Of a stretch of DNA of 64,000 nucleotides, positions 26,441 to 35,189 are shown piece by piece. Each line of letters begins with the position of its first letter. Position 1 is the first letter of the stretch. The notes under the pieces are model-generated. The model was not told where the DNA came from and did no database searches. It saw nothing but the letters and a program-made list of their open reading frames with translations. The stretch is from an uncultured Muribaculaceae bacterium (GTDB taxonomy: Bacteria > Bacteroidota > Bacteroidia > Bacteroidales > Muribaculaceae): assembly GCA_947632485.1 (NCBI GenBank), contig CANRPJ010000009.1, forward strand, positions 1 through 64,000, in the 5' to 3' direction. Both the position numbers and the translations under genes were made by a program.

Positions 26441-27061
26441 ATGGATTGGCAGACGGTACATTGGGATAACAATATCGATGGTACTATCTACTTCACTGTA
26501 GACGCTGACGGTAACCGTACATTCGTTACACGCGATGAGCTTGTGCCGGTAGAATCCATTGAGATCAAGCCGAAGGAAGATCCGGATTCTGAAGAGGTTG
26601 AAATAGCTGTAGGTGCTACCATGAACATGTGGAATCTCTGTGAAGTAACTATCACTCCTCCCGATGCAACTCAGAAACTGGTATGGCAGAGCGAGAATAC
26701 TGATATCCTTGAGGTAAGCGAAGATGGTACTGCTATTGCCAAGAAAGATGGAATGGTAAAAGTAACGCTTTCTACTCCTGGCACGCGCGCTGGAAGCGTA
26801 ATGGCTGAGATAATGGTTAAGGTGGGCGCTGGAAGTGGCGTTGAGGTAGTTGAAAACGGTGCTGAGGCAGTAAGTGTGGCGGCTCGCGATGGCGTAATCA
26901 CGCTTAACAACGTGCCCGCTGACTCGCAGGTCAACGTCTACAGCGTGGCAGGCGTGCATGTAGCATCGCTTGTTGGTACCGGCACAGTTGAGGTCAATGT
27001 GGCTTCGAGCGGAATCTATGTAGTATCTGTAGGCGACAAGCGTTTCAAGGTCCGCCTCTGA
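26441..27061 (+). pseudogene. C-terminal part of the C10 peptidase gene (Ig-like domain and T9SS-like tail)
   Basis: This 206-aa frame is the continuation of the peptidase gene after the TAG at 26417-26419, in the identical reading frame. The first ATG at 26441 is internal rather than a natural start. It encodes a BIG_2-like domain ('LVWQSENTDILEVSEDGT') and a C-terminal tail ('VNVYSVAGVHVASL', 'GIYVVSVGDKRFKVRL') very like the end of the BspA-like protein at 434. No promoter lies before it, so it would be expressed only by readthrough or reinitiation. A terminator follows at 27087. Confidence 0.75.
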
Positions 27062-27086
27062 TTCTTCTAAAAATACAGATAAAGTT

Positions 27087-27116
27087 ATCGCCCGGTTTGC
27101 GCCGGGCGATTCTTTT
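27087..27116 (+). terminator. Rho-independent terminator of the peptidase gene
   Basis: A perfect 9-bp stem (ATCGCCCGG 27087-27095 with CCGGGCGAT 27102-27110, loop TTTGCG) is followed by TCTTTT. Confidence 0.85.
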
Positions 27117-27137
27117 AGCTATCTGTGCTCTCAGTTA

Positions 27138-28919
27138 TCAGCAGGTGATTACGAGTCCGTCGTAAGCCGGTTTTACGTTTTCCGGGAGACGCTTCTCAAG
27201 CTCTGCATGAAGACCGATATCATGGCTCATGTGGGTCAGATAAGCCCGCTTCGGTTTCAGCTCCTCAATAAGCGCCAGAGCCTCTTCAAGAGTGAGATGA
27301 GAGAAATGGTCGCGATAGCGCAGGGCATTAAGCACGAGCACATCGAGGTCTCTTAGCTTCTCTTTCTCCGATTCCGCTATGGTCTTTGCATCTGTGATGT
27401 AGGCGAAATTACCAATTCTGTAACCGAATATTGGAAGCGGGCCGTGATGAACCTCCACCGGAATAATCTTCAGGCCATTGATAAGAAAAGGAGAGTCGGA
27501 AATCTCTTTCAAATCAAGTACAGGGGCTCCGGGCCACGGTGCAGGCCGGAAACAGTATTCGAAGCGTGTGCGCAGGTCATGAGCCACGTCCGGACGCAGA
27601 TATATCGGAAACGCACCTTCCATGCAGAAGGGCCTGAGATCGTCCATACCACCCACATGATCCTGATGACTGTGAGTCACGATCAGAGCATCGAGCTCTT
27701 TCGTGCCGCTTCTGAGCATCTGTTGCCTGAAGTCGGGCGAAGCATCAATCAGAATCTTGAGTCCTCTTGTCTCTACAAGCACTGAGGAGCGAAGGCGCTT
27801 ATCGCGAGGATCTTCGGAAGAGCATACGGAGCAGGGACAGCCTATTTCAGGCACACCTTTTGAGGTGCCGCTCCCGAACACGGTGACCTTGATTTCAGGG
27901 TCGATGATGTTGACTTCTGGTTTGAGAAGCACTTCAATTTTCTGATGCACGATGCTTCGCACCTCTTCGCCCAGTTCTCTGACTTCTTTCCCGGTAGCTC
28001 CACCCCGGTTTACGATCACCAGCGGCTGCTTCGGATATACCTCCGCATTGCCGATACTGCGACCTTTCAGCCCTGCATGGTCTATCAGCCACGCAGCTGA
28101 TAGCTTTACTCTCTTTTCGCCTGCATTGTGATAGGGCATATCCGGAGCAAGAGGAAGCACTCGCTCCTTAAAAAAGCCGGCGTGCACCACCGGATTCTTG
28201 AAATAGCTTCCTGCGCTACCGAGCTCCTCGGGATCAGGAAGTTTCTCATTGCGTATTTTTTTCACCTCTTCCGCCACTTCAGCCGGCGAAGGTGTGTGCC
28301 CGAGCCTGTCAGCAAGCGATTTCAAAGGGCCATAGGAGAGTTCGGAGGCTTTATCTGAACGATCGAGCAGGAAGCTGACGCGCAACACATAGTAACGCCC
28401 CTTCCAATCATGCTTGAAGCGGCTGTCGCGATAACCGAACTGGCAGTCGGCAGCCTTAAAACTTATAGTCTTACGCGTCAGAGTATCGAAACATTCTACA
28501 GAAAAAATCCTGTCGCCGGCTTCTACTCCGTAGGCTCCTACATTCTGCACGGGAGCGGCTCCAACGCTGCCGGGGATTCCCGATAGATTCTCCAATCCGG
28601 CCAGGCCTTCTGCAATGGTCCATTCCACCAGATCCGTCCATTTCTCTCCGGCTCCTGCTATTACGAACACGCGCCCGTCTTTCGAGGGATAGGTCGTAAT
28701 CCCTTTGATCGCAGAGCGGATCACGAGTCCAGGCCATGAGCCAATGAAGAGAATATTGCTTCCTCCTCCGATATGAATTACCTCATGGTTGAGATATTCC
28801 GGTTGCCGCGAAAGCCATTCCAGCTCACGCAGAGAGGAATATTCGGCATAGAAGGTTGAAGTAGCCTCCACACCGAATGTGGTCAGTGATGCCAGTTGTT
28901 TCTCTTTCTCTATTTCCAT
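27138..28919 (-). CDS. murB: MurB fused to a PhnP-like metallo-beta-lactamase hydrolase
   Basis: Protein of 593 aa. Residues 1 to about 337 are UDP-N-acetylenolpyruvoylglucosamine reductase: FAD-binding 'HIGGGSNILF', 'LSGIPGSVGAAPVQNVGAYG', catalytic 'SAGSYFKNP' and terminal 'LKPEVNII'. Residues about 340-593 are an MBL-fold hydrolase starting 'VTVFGSGTSKGVPEIGC', with Zn ligands 'THSHQDHVGGMDD' near residue 415 and 'LTHMSHDI'. No stop or separate start exists at the join; the codon where a free MBL protein would start reads ATC. MurB makes UDP-MurNAc for peptidoglycan. The MBL substrate is unknown (PhnP-like enzymes are phosphodiesterases). It lies 4 nt after the lipoprotein gene. Confidence 0.9.
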   Translation of the reverse strand: MEIEKEKQLASLTTFGVEATSTFYAEYSSLRELEWLSRQPEYLNHEVIHIGGGSNILFIGSWPGLVIRSAIKGITTYPSKDGRVFVIAGAGEKWTDLVEWTIAEGLAGLENLSGIPGSVGAAPVQNVGAYGVEAGDRIFSVECFDTLTRKTISFKAADCQFGYRDSRFKHDWKGRYYVLRVSFLLDRSDKASELSYGPLKSLADRLGHTPSPAEVAEEVKKIRNEKLPDPEELGSAGSYFKNPVVHAGFFKERVLPLAPDMPYHNAGEKRVKLSAAWLIDHAGLKGRSIGNAEVYPKQPLVIVNRGGATGKEVRELGEEVRSIVHQKIEVLLKPEVNIIDPEIKVTVFGSGTSKGVPEIGCPCSVCSSEDPRDKRLRSSVLVETRGLKILIDASPDFRQQMLRSGTKELDALIVTHSHQDHVGGMDDLRPFCMEGAFPIYLRPDVAHDLRTRFEYCFRPAPWPGAPVLDLKEISDSPFLINGLKIIPVEVHHGPLPIFGYRIGNFAYITDAKTIAESEKEKLRDLDVLVLNALRYRDHFSHLTLEEALALIEELKPKRAYLTHMSHDIGLHAELEKRLPENVKPAYDGLVITC

Positions 28920-28923
28920 GAGA

Positions 28924-29871
28924 TCAGTCTCTTTTCATTCCGTAGACCTCCAGCACGCCATCTTCAAATCGGAGCACCCTGCCGTCGGGATAGGTCCAGA
29001 TGTCGATCAGTCGGCTATAGTCGTGACCCGAAGTCACTTCCGAAGGGTTTCCGAGCGCAAGGCGGCATAATTCCTTGCTCATGCCCTGGGCTACCTTCCC
29101 GGTCTGTATGAGCCGCCATATATGGTCTTCAACATCGTGGTACTGCAACCTCGGATCCGTCATCGAGAAAAGAGAGGCGAAGGGGCGGCTGTCGGCAGCG
29201 CTGCGTCCGAAGCTCATCCAGAAGAATGAACGGCGTCCGCGGTCATCTTCAAACCATACCCTGACTGGAAACTCCGCATTGCCGGGTTCTACACCTAAAA
29301 TCTTCACGGCCACGAATTTCTCGCCGGCGAAGCGCTCGCCTTTATCATCATACCAAAGTGAGCTCCGGGTCCATAGCTTCTGACCTGAGAGCTTGGCATT
29401 GAGCGCATCAACCAGTTCAATGTCTACCATCATCGGCAGATCGGTGCTCAGATAGTTGGTGAGCTCGCTTCCTTTTTTTCCGGTAGGCAGCTGGTACGTT
29501 TTGTCGCCGTCAAAGAAAAGCAGAACAATGTCTTCCGTGCCGTCAGGACGCAATTTTGCATTGATGCCATTATATATCAGAGTTTTACCTCCGATACCTA
29601 CTTCTGCGGGATCTGCCGGCATTCCCTCCTGCGAAAAGAGGAGCAGCGCTCGGTCATCAGTAGCCTGAAAACGCCTCCCGGGCAGCCAGTTATCGAGAGC
29701 CACGCCCTTCACGTCGGCCAAAAATTGCTCTTCGGCCGACGGGGCGATAGTCTTGAGGTCACTTTTAGTGAGTTCGATTTTCTTAGTGCGGTCTACCGTA
29801 TAGCAAGCCGTGAGGCTGCATAGGCTTAACGCAGCCAGAACAGGAAACAGATATGAGCGTCTTAACGTCAT
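28924..29871 (-). CDS. Predicted lipoprotein, unknown function
   Basis: Protein of 315 aa with a lipoprotein signal peptide and lipobox 'LCSLTAC'. The C-terminal part, about 255-312, resembles a SmpA/BamE-type small beta fold ('MSKELCRLALGNPSEV', 'DIWTYPDGRVLRFEDG'), which is suggestive only. The middle is not recognised. Its ATG overlaps the purL stop (ATGA at 29868-29871) and murB follows 4 nt later, so purL, this gene and murB are one transcription unit. An envelope role is plausible from the signal peptide. Confidence 0.85.
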   Translation of the reverse strand: MTLRRSYLFPVLAALSLCSLTACYTVDRTKKIELTKSDLKTIAPSAEEQFLADVKGVALDNWLPGRRFQATDDRALLLFSQEGMPADPAEVGIGGKTLIYNGINAKLRPDGTEDIVLLFFDGDKTYQLPTGKKGSELTNYLSTDLPMMVDIELVDALNAKLSGQKLWTRSSLWYDDKGERFAGEKFVAVKILGVEPGNAEFPVRVWFEDDRGRRSFFWMSFGRSAADSRPFASLFSMTDPRLQYHDVEDHIWRLIQTGKVAQGMSKELCRLALGNPSEVTSGHDYSRLIDIWTYPDGRVLRFEDGVLEVYGMKRD

Positions 29872-32800
29872 TTCTTGTTAGCCTCTACCCATTTGCGGGC
29901 ATTTACGAAGGCTTCGAGCCATGGTGTGGCTTCCTGCATACGGCGCCCTCTGGGATAGAAGGCACACTGCCAGGGGAAGATGGTGCGCTCGAGGTGAGGC
30001 ATCATGGCGAGATGACGCCCGTCGGGGCTCGCGATTCCGGCAACCCTGGCCGGAGAGCCGTTGGGATTGGCGGGATAGCCCTGATATTTGTAGCGGAGCA
30101 CCACGTTATAGTCGGAGGGTTTGCCGGGCATGCGGAATTTCCCTTCACCATGAGCCACCCAGATGCCGAGCTTGGAGCCGGCAAGAGAGCCAAGCATAAC
30201 GCTGTTGTTCTCAGGAATTTCTACTCCTACGAATCCGGATTCAAACTTGTGGGAGTCGTTGAATACCATCTTAACTTGCTTGCCTTCCTCAGGCGTAATC
30301 AGGTTGAGCTCCATCATGAGCTGGCAACCGTTGCAAACGCCGAGTGAAAGTGTGTCAGGACGGGAATAGAAGTTCTTCAGTGCCTTGCGCGCCTTCTCGT
30401 TGTAGAGGAAACCACCGGCCCAACCTTTAGCCGATCCAAGCACGTCGGAGTTCGAGAATCCACCGCAGAACACGATCATATTTACATCTTCCAGAGTCTC
30501 GCGACCGGAAGTGAGATCGGTCATGTGCACGTCTTTCACATCAAATCCGGCCAGATGCAGGCAGTAGGCCATCTCGCGGTCGCCATTCACGCCCTTCTCG
30601 CGGATAATGGCAGCCTTGATTCCGGAGCGGCCTTTGCGCAGAGGCTCAAGACCGAGATCGGTAAGTTTGCCTGAGAACTCAAGATTGATGCGATAGCGCA
30701 GAGGCTGGCGTGAGTAGTTGCGATAGCGTGCATCAGCCAAGGCGCGGGTGCTCTGCTCGCAGTCAAGAATCCAGGAGCTGCGGTACCATGTGTGGCGCAG
30801 AGCGTCGATATCAAATTCTTTCTGCCATTCACCGTTTTTCACAGTGATTTTCCGATCTTTCGCGGGAGCACCGATCACGTCGACCTTAGCACCTGTAGCC
30901 ATCAGGATCGCCATCGCCTCATCTGCCTGAGCCTCCGGCACCTGAATCACGAGTGCAGGATTTTCAGCGAACAGAACCTTGCAGCTGTCTTCGCAACCGA
31001 GATCTGTAAGGTCAATATCAAGGCCGCCGCGCGTATTAGCGAAGGTCATCTCGAGCAGAGCGGTAAGAAGACCACCGGCAGATATATCGTGCATGGCAAG
31101 AATCATACCCTTGCGGTTGAGCGTCTGCACTGCATCGAATGCTTTTGCAAACACTGCAGGATCCTTTACCGTGGGAGCCTCGGCTCCGATAGCGTTGAGA
31201 GTCTGGAAGAAAGCGGATCCTCCGAGTTTCGGCTCATCGCCGCTGAGATCAAGGAGGAGCAGACGCGAGGAAGCGCTGGCTAAAACCGGAGAAATGGTCT
31301 TGCGGATATCGCTTACCTCGCCGGCAGCGGATATTATCACAGTGCCGGGAGCCATAACACTCTTGTTTCCATACTTCTGTGTCATGGAAAGGGAGTCTTT
31401 CCCTGTCGGAATGTTGATGCCGAGAGCACGCGCAAATTCCGAGCAGGCCTGAACAGCTTCATAAAGACGCGCATCTTCACCCTCGTTGCGGCAGGGCCAC
31501 ATCCAGTTCGCTGAAAGCGACACTGACTTCAGACCATCTTTAAGACGGGCACCGGCTATGTTAGTCAGAGCCTCGGCCACTGAGAGCACGGAACCCTTGG
31601 CCGGGTCGATCAGCGCAGCCTGAGGTGCATGGCCCAGCGAGGTGGCGATGCCGGCGCGACCATGGTAATCGAGAGCTACGACACCGCAGTCGCTAAGCGG
31701 CAGCTGAATCTCGCCCTGGCACTGCTGGCGGGCGATACGACCTGTCACCGAACGGTCTACTTTGTTAGTGAGCCAGTCTTTGCAGGCCACCGCCTCGAGC
31801 TGCAGCACATTATCAAGGTAACTGTCGATGTCAGCTACGTCATAAGCCGGATCCGAGTAATGGCGCTCTACGGTTTTATCGTGCATCACCGTTTTGGGTG
31901 AGCTACCGAACATATCGGTCATGGCAAGGTCAATCGGGCGCTTGCCGTCGGCCTGCTCGAATACGAAGCGGCCGTCGCCAGTGGTTTCTCCCACTACATA
32001 GAAGGGAGCCTGCTCTCTTTCAGCCACCTTGCGAATGCTCTCCACATCTTTTTCAGCGACCACGAGACCCATTCTCTCCTGGCTTTCGTTGCCGATAATC
32101 TCTTTGGCTGAAAGGGTAGTATCGCCAATAGGCAGCGACTTCATGTCGATCTTTCCGCCTGTAGCCTCCACAAGCTCGGAAAGGGCGTTGAGGTGGCCTC
32201 CGGCGCCGTGGTCGTGTATGCTCACGCAGGGGTTGGTCTCCATTTCTGCCAGAGCGCGGATCACGTTAGACACTCGCTTCTGCATCTCTGGATTGGCACG
32301 CTGCACGGCGTTGAGCTCAATCGAATTGTCATATTGACCTGTAGCAACTGATGACACGGCTCCGCCGCCCATACCGATGCGGTAGTTGTCGCCTCCCATC
32401 ACCACTACTTTCATTCCTTTCTCGGGCACACCTTTTATGGCATCTTTCATGGTGCCGAAGCCAACGCCGCCGGCAAGCATTATCACCTTATCGTAGGCAA
32501 GCGTGCGGTCGTGCTCCTCATGCTCGAAGGTCAGCACAGAGCCGCAGATCAGCGGCTGCCCGAACTTGTTACCGAAATCAGATGCGCCGTTGGAAGCCTT
32601 GATGAGAATCTCAGCCGGAGTCTGATAGAGCCACTGGCGCGCTTCGGGAGCACCTTTCTCCCACCCGCGCACCTCTTCGGGACGCGGATATGAGGTCATA
32701 TATACAGCCGTACCGGCAATCGGAAGGCTGGCCTTGCCTCCGCCGAGACGGTCGCGAATCTCGCCGCCGGTTCCGGTAGCAGCTCCGTTGAAAGGCTCTA

Positions 32801-33563
32801 CGGTAGTAGGGAAGTTATGAGTCTCAGCCTTCAGCGAGATCACAGTTTTGATTTTAGTTTCGCTGAAGAGTCCCGGTTGCTCGGGATTGGCCGGTGCGAA
32901 CTGCATTGCTTCCGGACCTTTCACGAAAGCTACATTATCTTTATAGGCCGATACGAGGCCATTGGGATTCTCTTCCGATGTCTTTTTGATAAGCTTGAAG
33001 AGGGAAGTGGGTTTCTCCTTGCCATCGATCACGAATGTACCGTTGAAGATCTTGTGGCGGCAATGCTCGGAGTTAACCTGGGAAAAACCGAACACCTCCG
33101 AATCGGTGAGCGGGCGTCCGAGTCTCTTTGCGAGACCGCGGAGATAGTCTTTCTCTTCAGCGGAGAGGGCGAGACCTTCGCGCAGGTCATATTCGTCGAT
33201 GTCCTCTATATGTTCAATAGGAGCAGGTTCGGCATCGATGCGGAAAATGTTCTGGTCGAGTCGGTCGTAGACCCGCTGCAGCATCTTGTCATATACCGGT
33301 TCTCCCGACTTCACCTTGGTGAACTCTTCCATACGCACAATTCCATCGACACCCATGTTGCGGGTGATTTCTACGGCGTTTGTGCTCCAAGGGGTGATCA
33401 TTTCGCGGCGTGGCCCTACAAAAGTACCCTTGAGGGTCTTTGTTTTGAGCGGTCGGGCTCCGCTGAGAAGCCATGTAAGCCGTTCAAGAGCTGTTTCGTC
33501 AAAAGGATGCAGGGTTTCGACTGCGGTCACGGCCGAGGCGCCGTTCTGAAAAAATACAACCAT
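29868..33563 (-). CDS. purL: Phosphoribosylformylglycinamidine synthase, single-chain
   Basis: Protein of 1231 aa, the large single-polypeptide form. It converts FGAR, glutamine and ATP to FGAM in purine synthesis. Recognisable blocks include 'QVNSEHCRHKIFNGTF', 'KAETHNFPTTVEPFNGAATG', 'SIHDHGAGGHLNALSELVEA' and, in the C-terminal glutaminase domain, the nucleophile in 'LGVCNGCQLMMEL'. It has its own promoter (33594-33624) and heads the purL-lipoprotein-murB operon. Confidence 0.97.
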   Translation of the reverse strand: MVVFFQNGASAVTAVETLHPFDETALERLTWLLSGARPLKTKTLKGTFVGPRREMITPWSTNAVEITRNMGVDGIVRMEEFTKVKSGEPVYDKMLQRVYDRLDQNIFRIDAEPAPIEHIEDIDEYDLREGLALSAEEKDYLRGLAKRLGRPLTDSEVFGFSQVNSEHCRHKIFNGTFVIDGKEKPTSLFKLIKKTSEENPNGLVSAYKDNVAFVKGPEAMQFAPANPEQPGLFSETKIKTVISLKAETHNFPTTVEPFNGAATGTGGEIRDRLGGGKASLPIAGTAVYMTSYPRPEEVRGWEKGAPEARQWLYQTPAEILIKASNGASDFGNKFGQPLICGSVLTFEHEEHDRTLAYDKVIMLAGGVGFGTMKDAIKGVPEKGMKVVVMGGDNYRIGMGGGAVSSVATGQYDNSIELNAVQRANPEMQKRVSNVIRALAEMETNPCVSIHDHGAGGHLNALSELVEATGGKIDMKSLPIGDTTLSAKEIIGNESQERMGLVVAEKDVESIRKVAEREQAPFYVVGETTGDGRFVFEQADGKRPIDLAMTDMFGSSPKTVMHDKTVERHYSDPAYDVADIDSYLDNVLQLEAVACKDWLTNKVDRSVTGRIARQQCQGEIQLPLSDCGVVALDYHGRAGIATSLGHAPQAALIDPAKGSVLSVAEALTNIAGARLKDGLKSVSLSANWMWPCRNEGEDARLYEAVQACSEFARALGINIPTGKDSLSMTQKYGNKSVMAPGTVIISAAGEVSDIRKTISPVLASASSRLLLLDLSGDEPKLGGSAFFQTLNAIGAEAPTVKDPAVFAKAFDAVQTLNRKGMILAMHDISAGGLLTALLEMTFANTRGGLDIDLTDLGCEDSCKVLFAENPALVIQVPEAQADEAMAILMATGAKVDVIGAPAKDRKITVKNGEWQKEFDIDALRHTWYRSSWILDCEQSTRALADARYRNYSRQPLRYRINLEFSGKLTDLGLEPLRKGRSGIKAAIIREKGVNGDREMAYCLHLAGFDVKDVHMTDLTSGRETLEDVNMIVFCGGFSNSDVLGSAKGWAGGFLYNEKARKALKNFYSRPDTLSLGVCNGCQLMMELNLITPEEGKQVKMVFNDSHKFESGFVGVEIPENNSVMLGSLAGSKLGIWVAHGEGKFRMPGKPSDYNVVLRYKYQGYPANPNGSPARVAGIASPDGRHLAMMPHLERTIFPWQCAFYPRGRRMQEATPWLEAFVNARKWVEANKK

Positions 33564-33593
33564 TGTGTCGTTGTTTTTGCGTCATTAGATGTG

Positions 33594-33624
33594 CAAAGTT
33601 AATAAATCCGCCTTTAAGCGGCAA
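33594..33624 (-). promoter_or_regulatory. Promoter of purL
   Basis: On the minus strand there is a -33 TTG at 33622-33624, a 20-nt spacer and a -7 TAACTTTG at 33594-33601. No purine riboswitch-like structure is apparent in the short leader. Confidence 0.75.
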
Positions 33625-33641
33625 CTGAACAATCCGGCTTT

Positions 33642-35189
33642 ATGATTTGTAATGATGATAAAGATTCCGCTATGTTATCAATTCTGACTCTTATCGGCCA
33701 TGCGCAGGAGCGGCTCGACGATACCCAGATTCCTGCTACTGAGCTTACTCACCAGGCTGCTGAAACCACTGGAGTGATTGCCGGCTGGATCATGCAGTTG
33801 GTGGAATGGGTACTAAGTAAACTCGGTCTGGGCCACCACGAAACGCTCGTAATTTGGATTTATTCGCTTCTGGTGTTTCTGATAGCCTATGCTATAGGCT
33901 ATGTGACCAAATGGATTGTGCTGGGTGTTGTGAGGTCGATAGGGAAGAAGACTTCCACCGATGGTATCTATGAGATGCTGCGCGCTGAAAAATTCTTTAC
34001 GAAGACGTGTCGCATCATTCCTCCCATCGTGTTTCTGATCTTTATTGAGTTCACGCTTTCATCGCATGCCACTCTTTCTACCTTCCTGATGCGCGCCACA
34101 TGGATCTACATTATCTACGTGCTGGCGGTTGCGATCAATACTGTGGTCTACGTGGCCTGGAGGCGCATTGATATGCGGCATAATCAGAGAAAGCTCCCGC
34201 TGCGCGGCCTTGTGCAGCTCGTGAAGGGCATAGTCTGGATCATTGCCGCTATTATAGTGCTCGCGATAATTTTCGATAAGTCGCCTGCCTCACTGCTCGC
34301 TGGTCTGGGAGCTTTTGCGGCAGTACTGATGCTGGTGTTCAAAGACAGCATTCTGGGAGTCGTGGCAGGAGTGCAGCTTTCTGAGAACGACAGTCTCCAT
34401 GTAGGCGACTGGATCAAGGTGAATGGTACTGATGCTAACGGAACGGTGACTGAGGTGACCCTGACGCAGGTGAAGATAGAGAATTTTGATAAGACGATCG
34501 TGTGCCTTCCTCCTTATCAGCTTATAAGCGGGTCGTTTACCAACTACAGACCCATGCAGGAAAGCAATACCCGACGGATCATGCGCTCTTACCAGATTGA
34601 TGCTGACAGCATAGTGCCGACTACTCCCGAATGGCTTGAGTCGATGAAGAAGATTCCGTTTATGGATCACTACATTACCCGCAAGCAGGCTCAGGCTGCG
34701 GCAGGAAAGGTTCAGAATGTGGAGAATTCCGAAGGTCTGGTTGACGGCAGCATAGAGACCAATCTGGGTCTTTTCAGGGCATATCTTAAGATGTGGCTTG
34801 ACGCCAACGATATGATCGATAAGAACAGCACCTGCTTCGTGACAACCCTCGCACAGACAGTTTACGGAATTCCGCTGCAGGTATATTGCTTCACCTCTAC
34901 AAGCTCTTGGCTGCCTTATGAGGGCATTCAGGCAAGCGTGTTTGAACACATAGCAGTGATGCTTGCAAAATTTGGTCTCTATACCAATGAGCAGGCTTCA
35001 GGCCGCGACTCAATTATAGAAGGATATATTGAGGCGAATAAGCCGATCGGCAATGTATTCGGTGTTCCGTATCCGTTCTTCAGCGGCTCTGACTATCCTT
35101 ATAATGGATATGTAAAGGACAGCAGCGTAGCTCCTGGTACGCCGGCTCCGCAGAATCAGTCGGCAGCTCCGACCGGTTCTACCGTATAA
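33642..35189 (+). CDS. MscS family mechanosensitive ion channel
   Basis: Protein of about 515 aa; an ATG ten codons downstream (33672) is an alternative start. Hydrophobic helices lie at about 65-85, 120-145 and 160-215. The pore-lining helix and beta domain are seen in 'LLAGLGAFAAVLMLVFKDS', 'LHVGDWIKVNGTDANGTV' and 'VCLPPYQLISGSFTNYRP'. The C-terminal cytoplasmic part is longer than in E. coli MscS and ends in a Pro/Ala/Gln-rich tail. It acts as an osmotic release valve. The last 34 nt overlap the convergent TraB/GumN gene. Confidence 0.92.
   Translation: MICNDDKDSAMLSILTLIGHAQERLDDTQIPATELTHQAAETTGVIAGWIMQLVEWVLSKLGLGHHETLVIWIYSLLVFLIAYAIGYVTKWIVLGVVRSIGKKTSTDGIYEMLRAEKFFTKTCRIIPPIVFLIFIEFTLSSHATLSTFLMRATWIYIIYVLAVAINTVVYVAWRRIDMRHNQRKLPLRGLVQLVKGIVWIIAAIIVLAIIFDKSPASLLAGLGAFAAVLMLVFKDSILGVVAGVQLSENDSLHVGDWIKVNGTDANGTVTEVTLTQVKIENFDKTIVCLPPYQLISGSFTNYRPMQESNTRRIMRSYQIDADSIVPTTPEWLESMKKIPFMDHYITRKQAQAAAGKVQNVENSEGLVDGSIETNLGLFRAYLKMWLDANDMIDKNSTCFVTTLAQTVYGIPLQVYCFTSTSSWLPYEGIQASVFEHIAVMLAKFGLYTNEQASGRDSIIEGYIEANKPIGNVFGVPYPFFSGSDYPYNGYVKDSSVAPGTPAPQNQSAAPTGSTV

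Noticed and set aside
33564..33641. Purine riboswitch upstream of purL
   Set aside because: The space between promoter and start is under 40 nt, too short for the aptamer, and no matching fold is seen.
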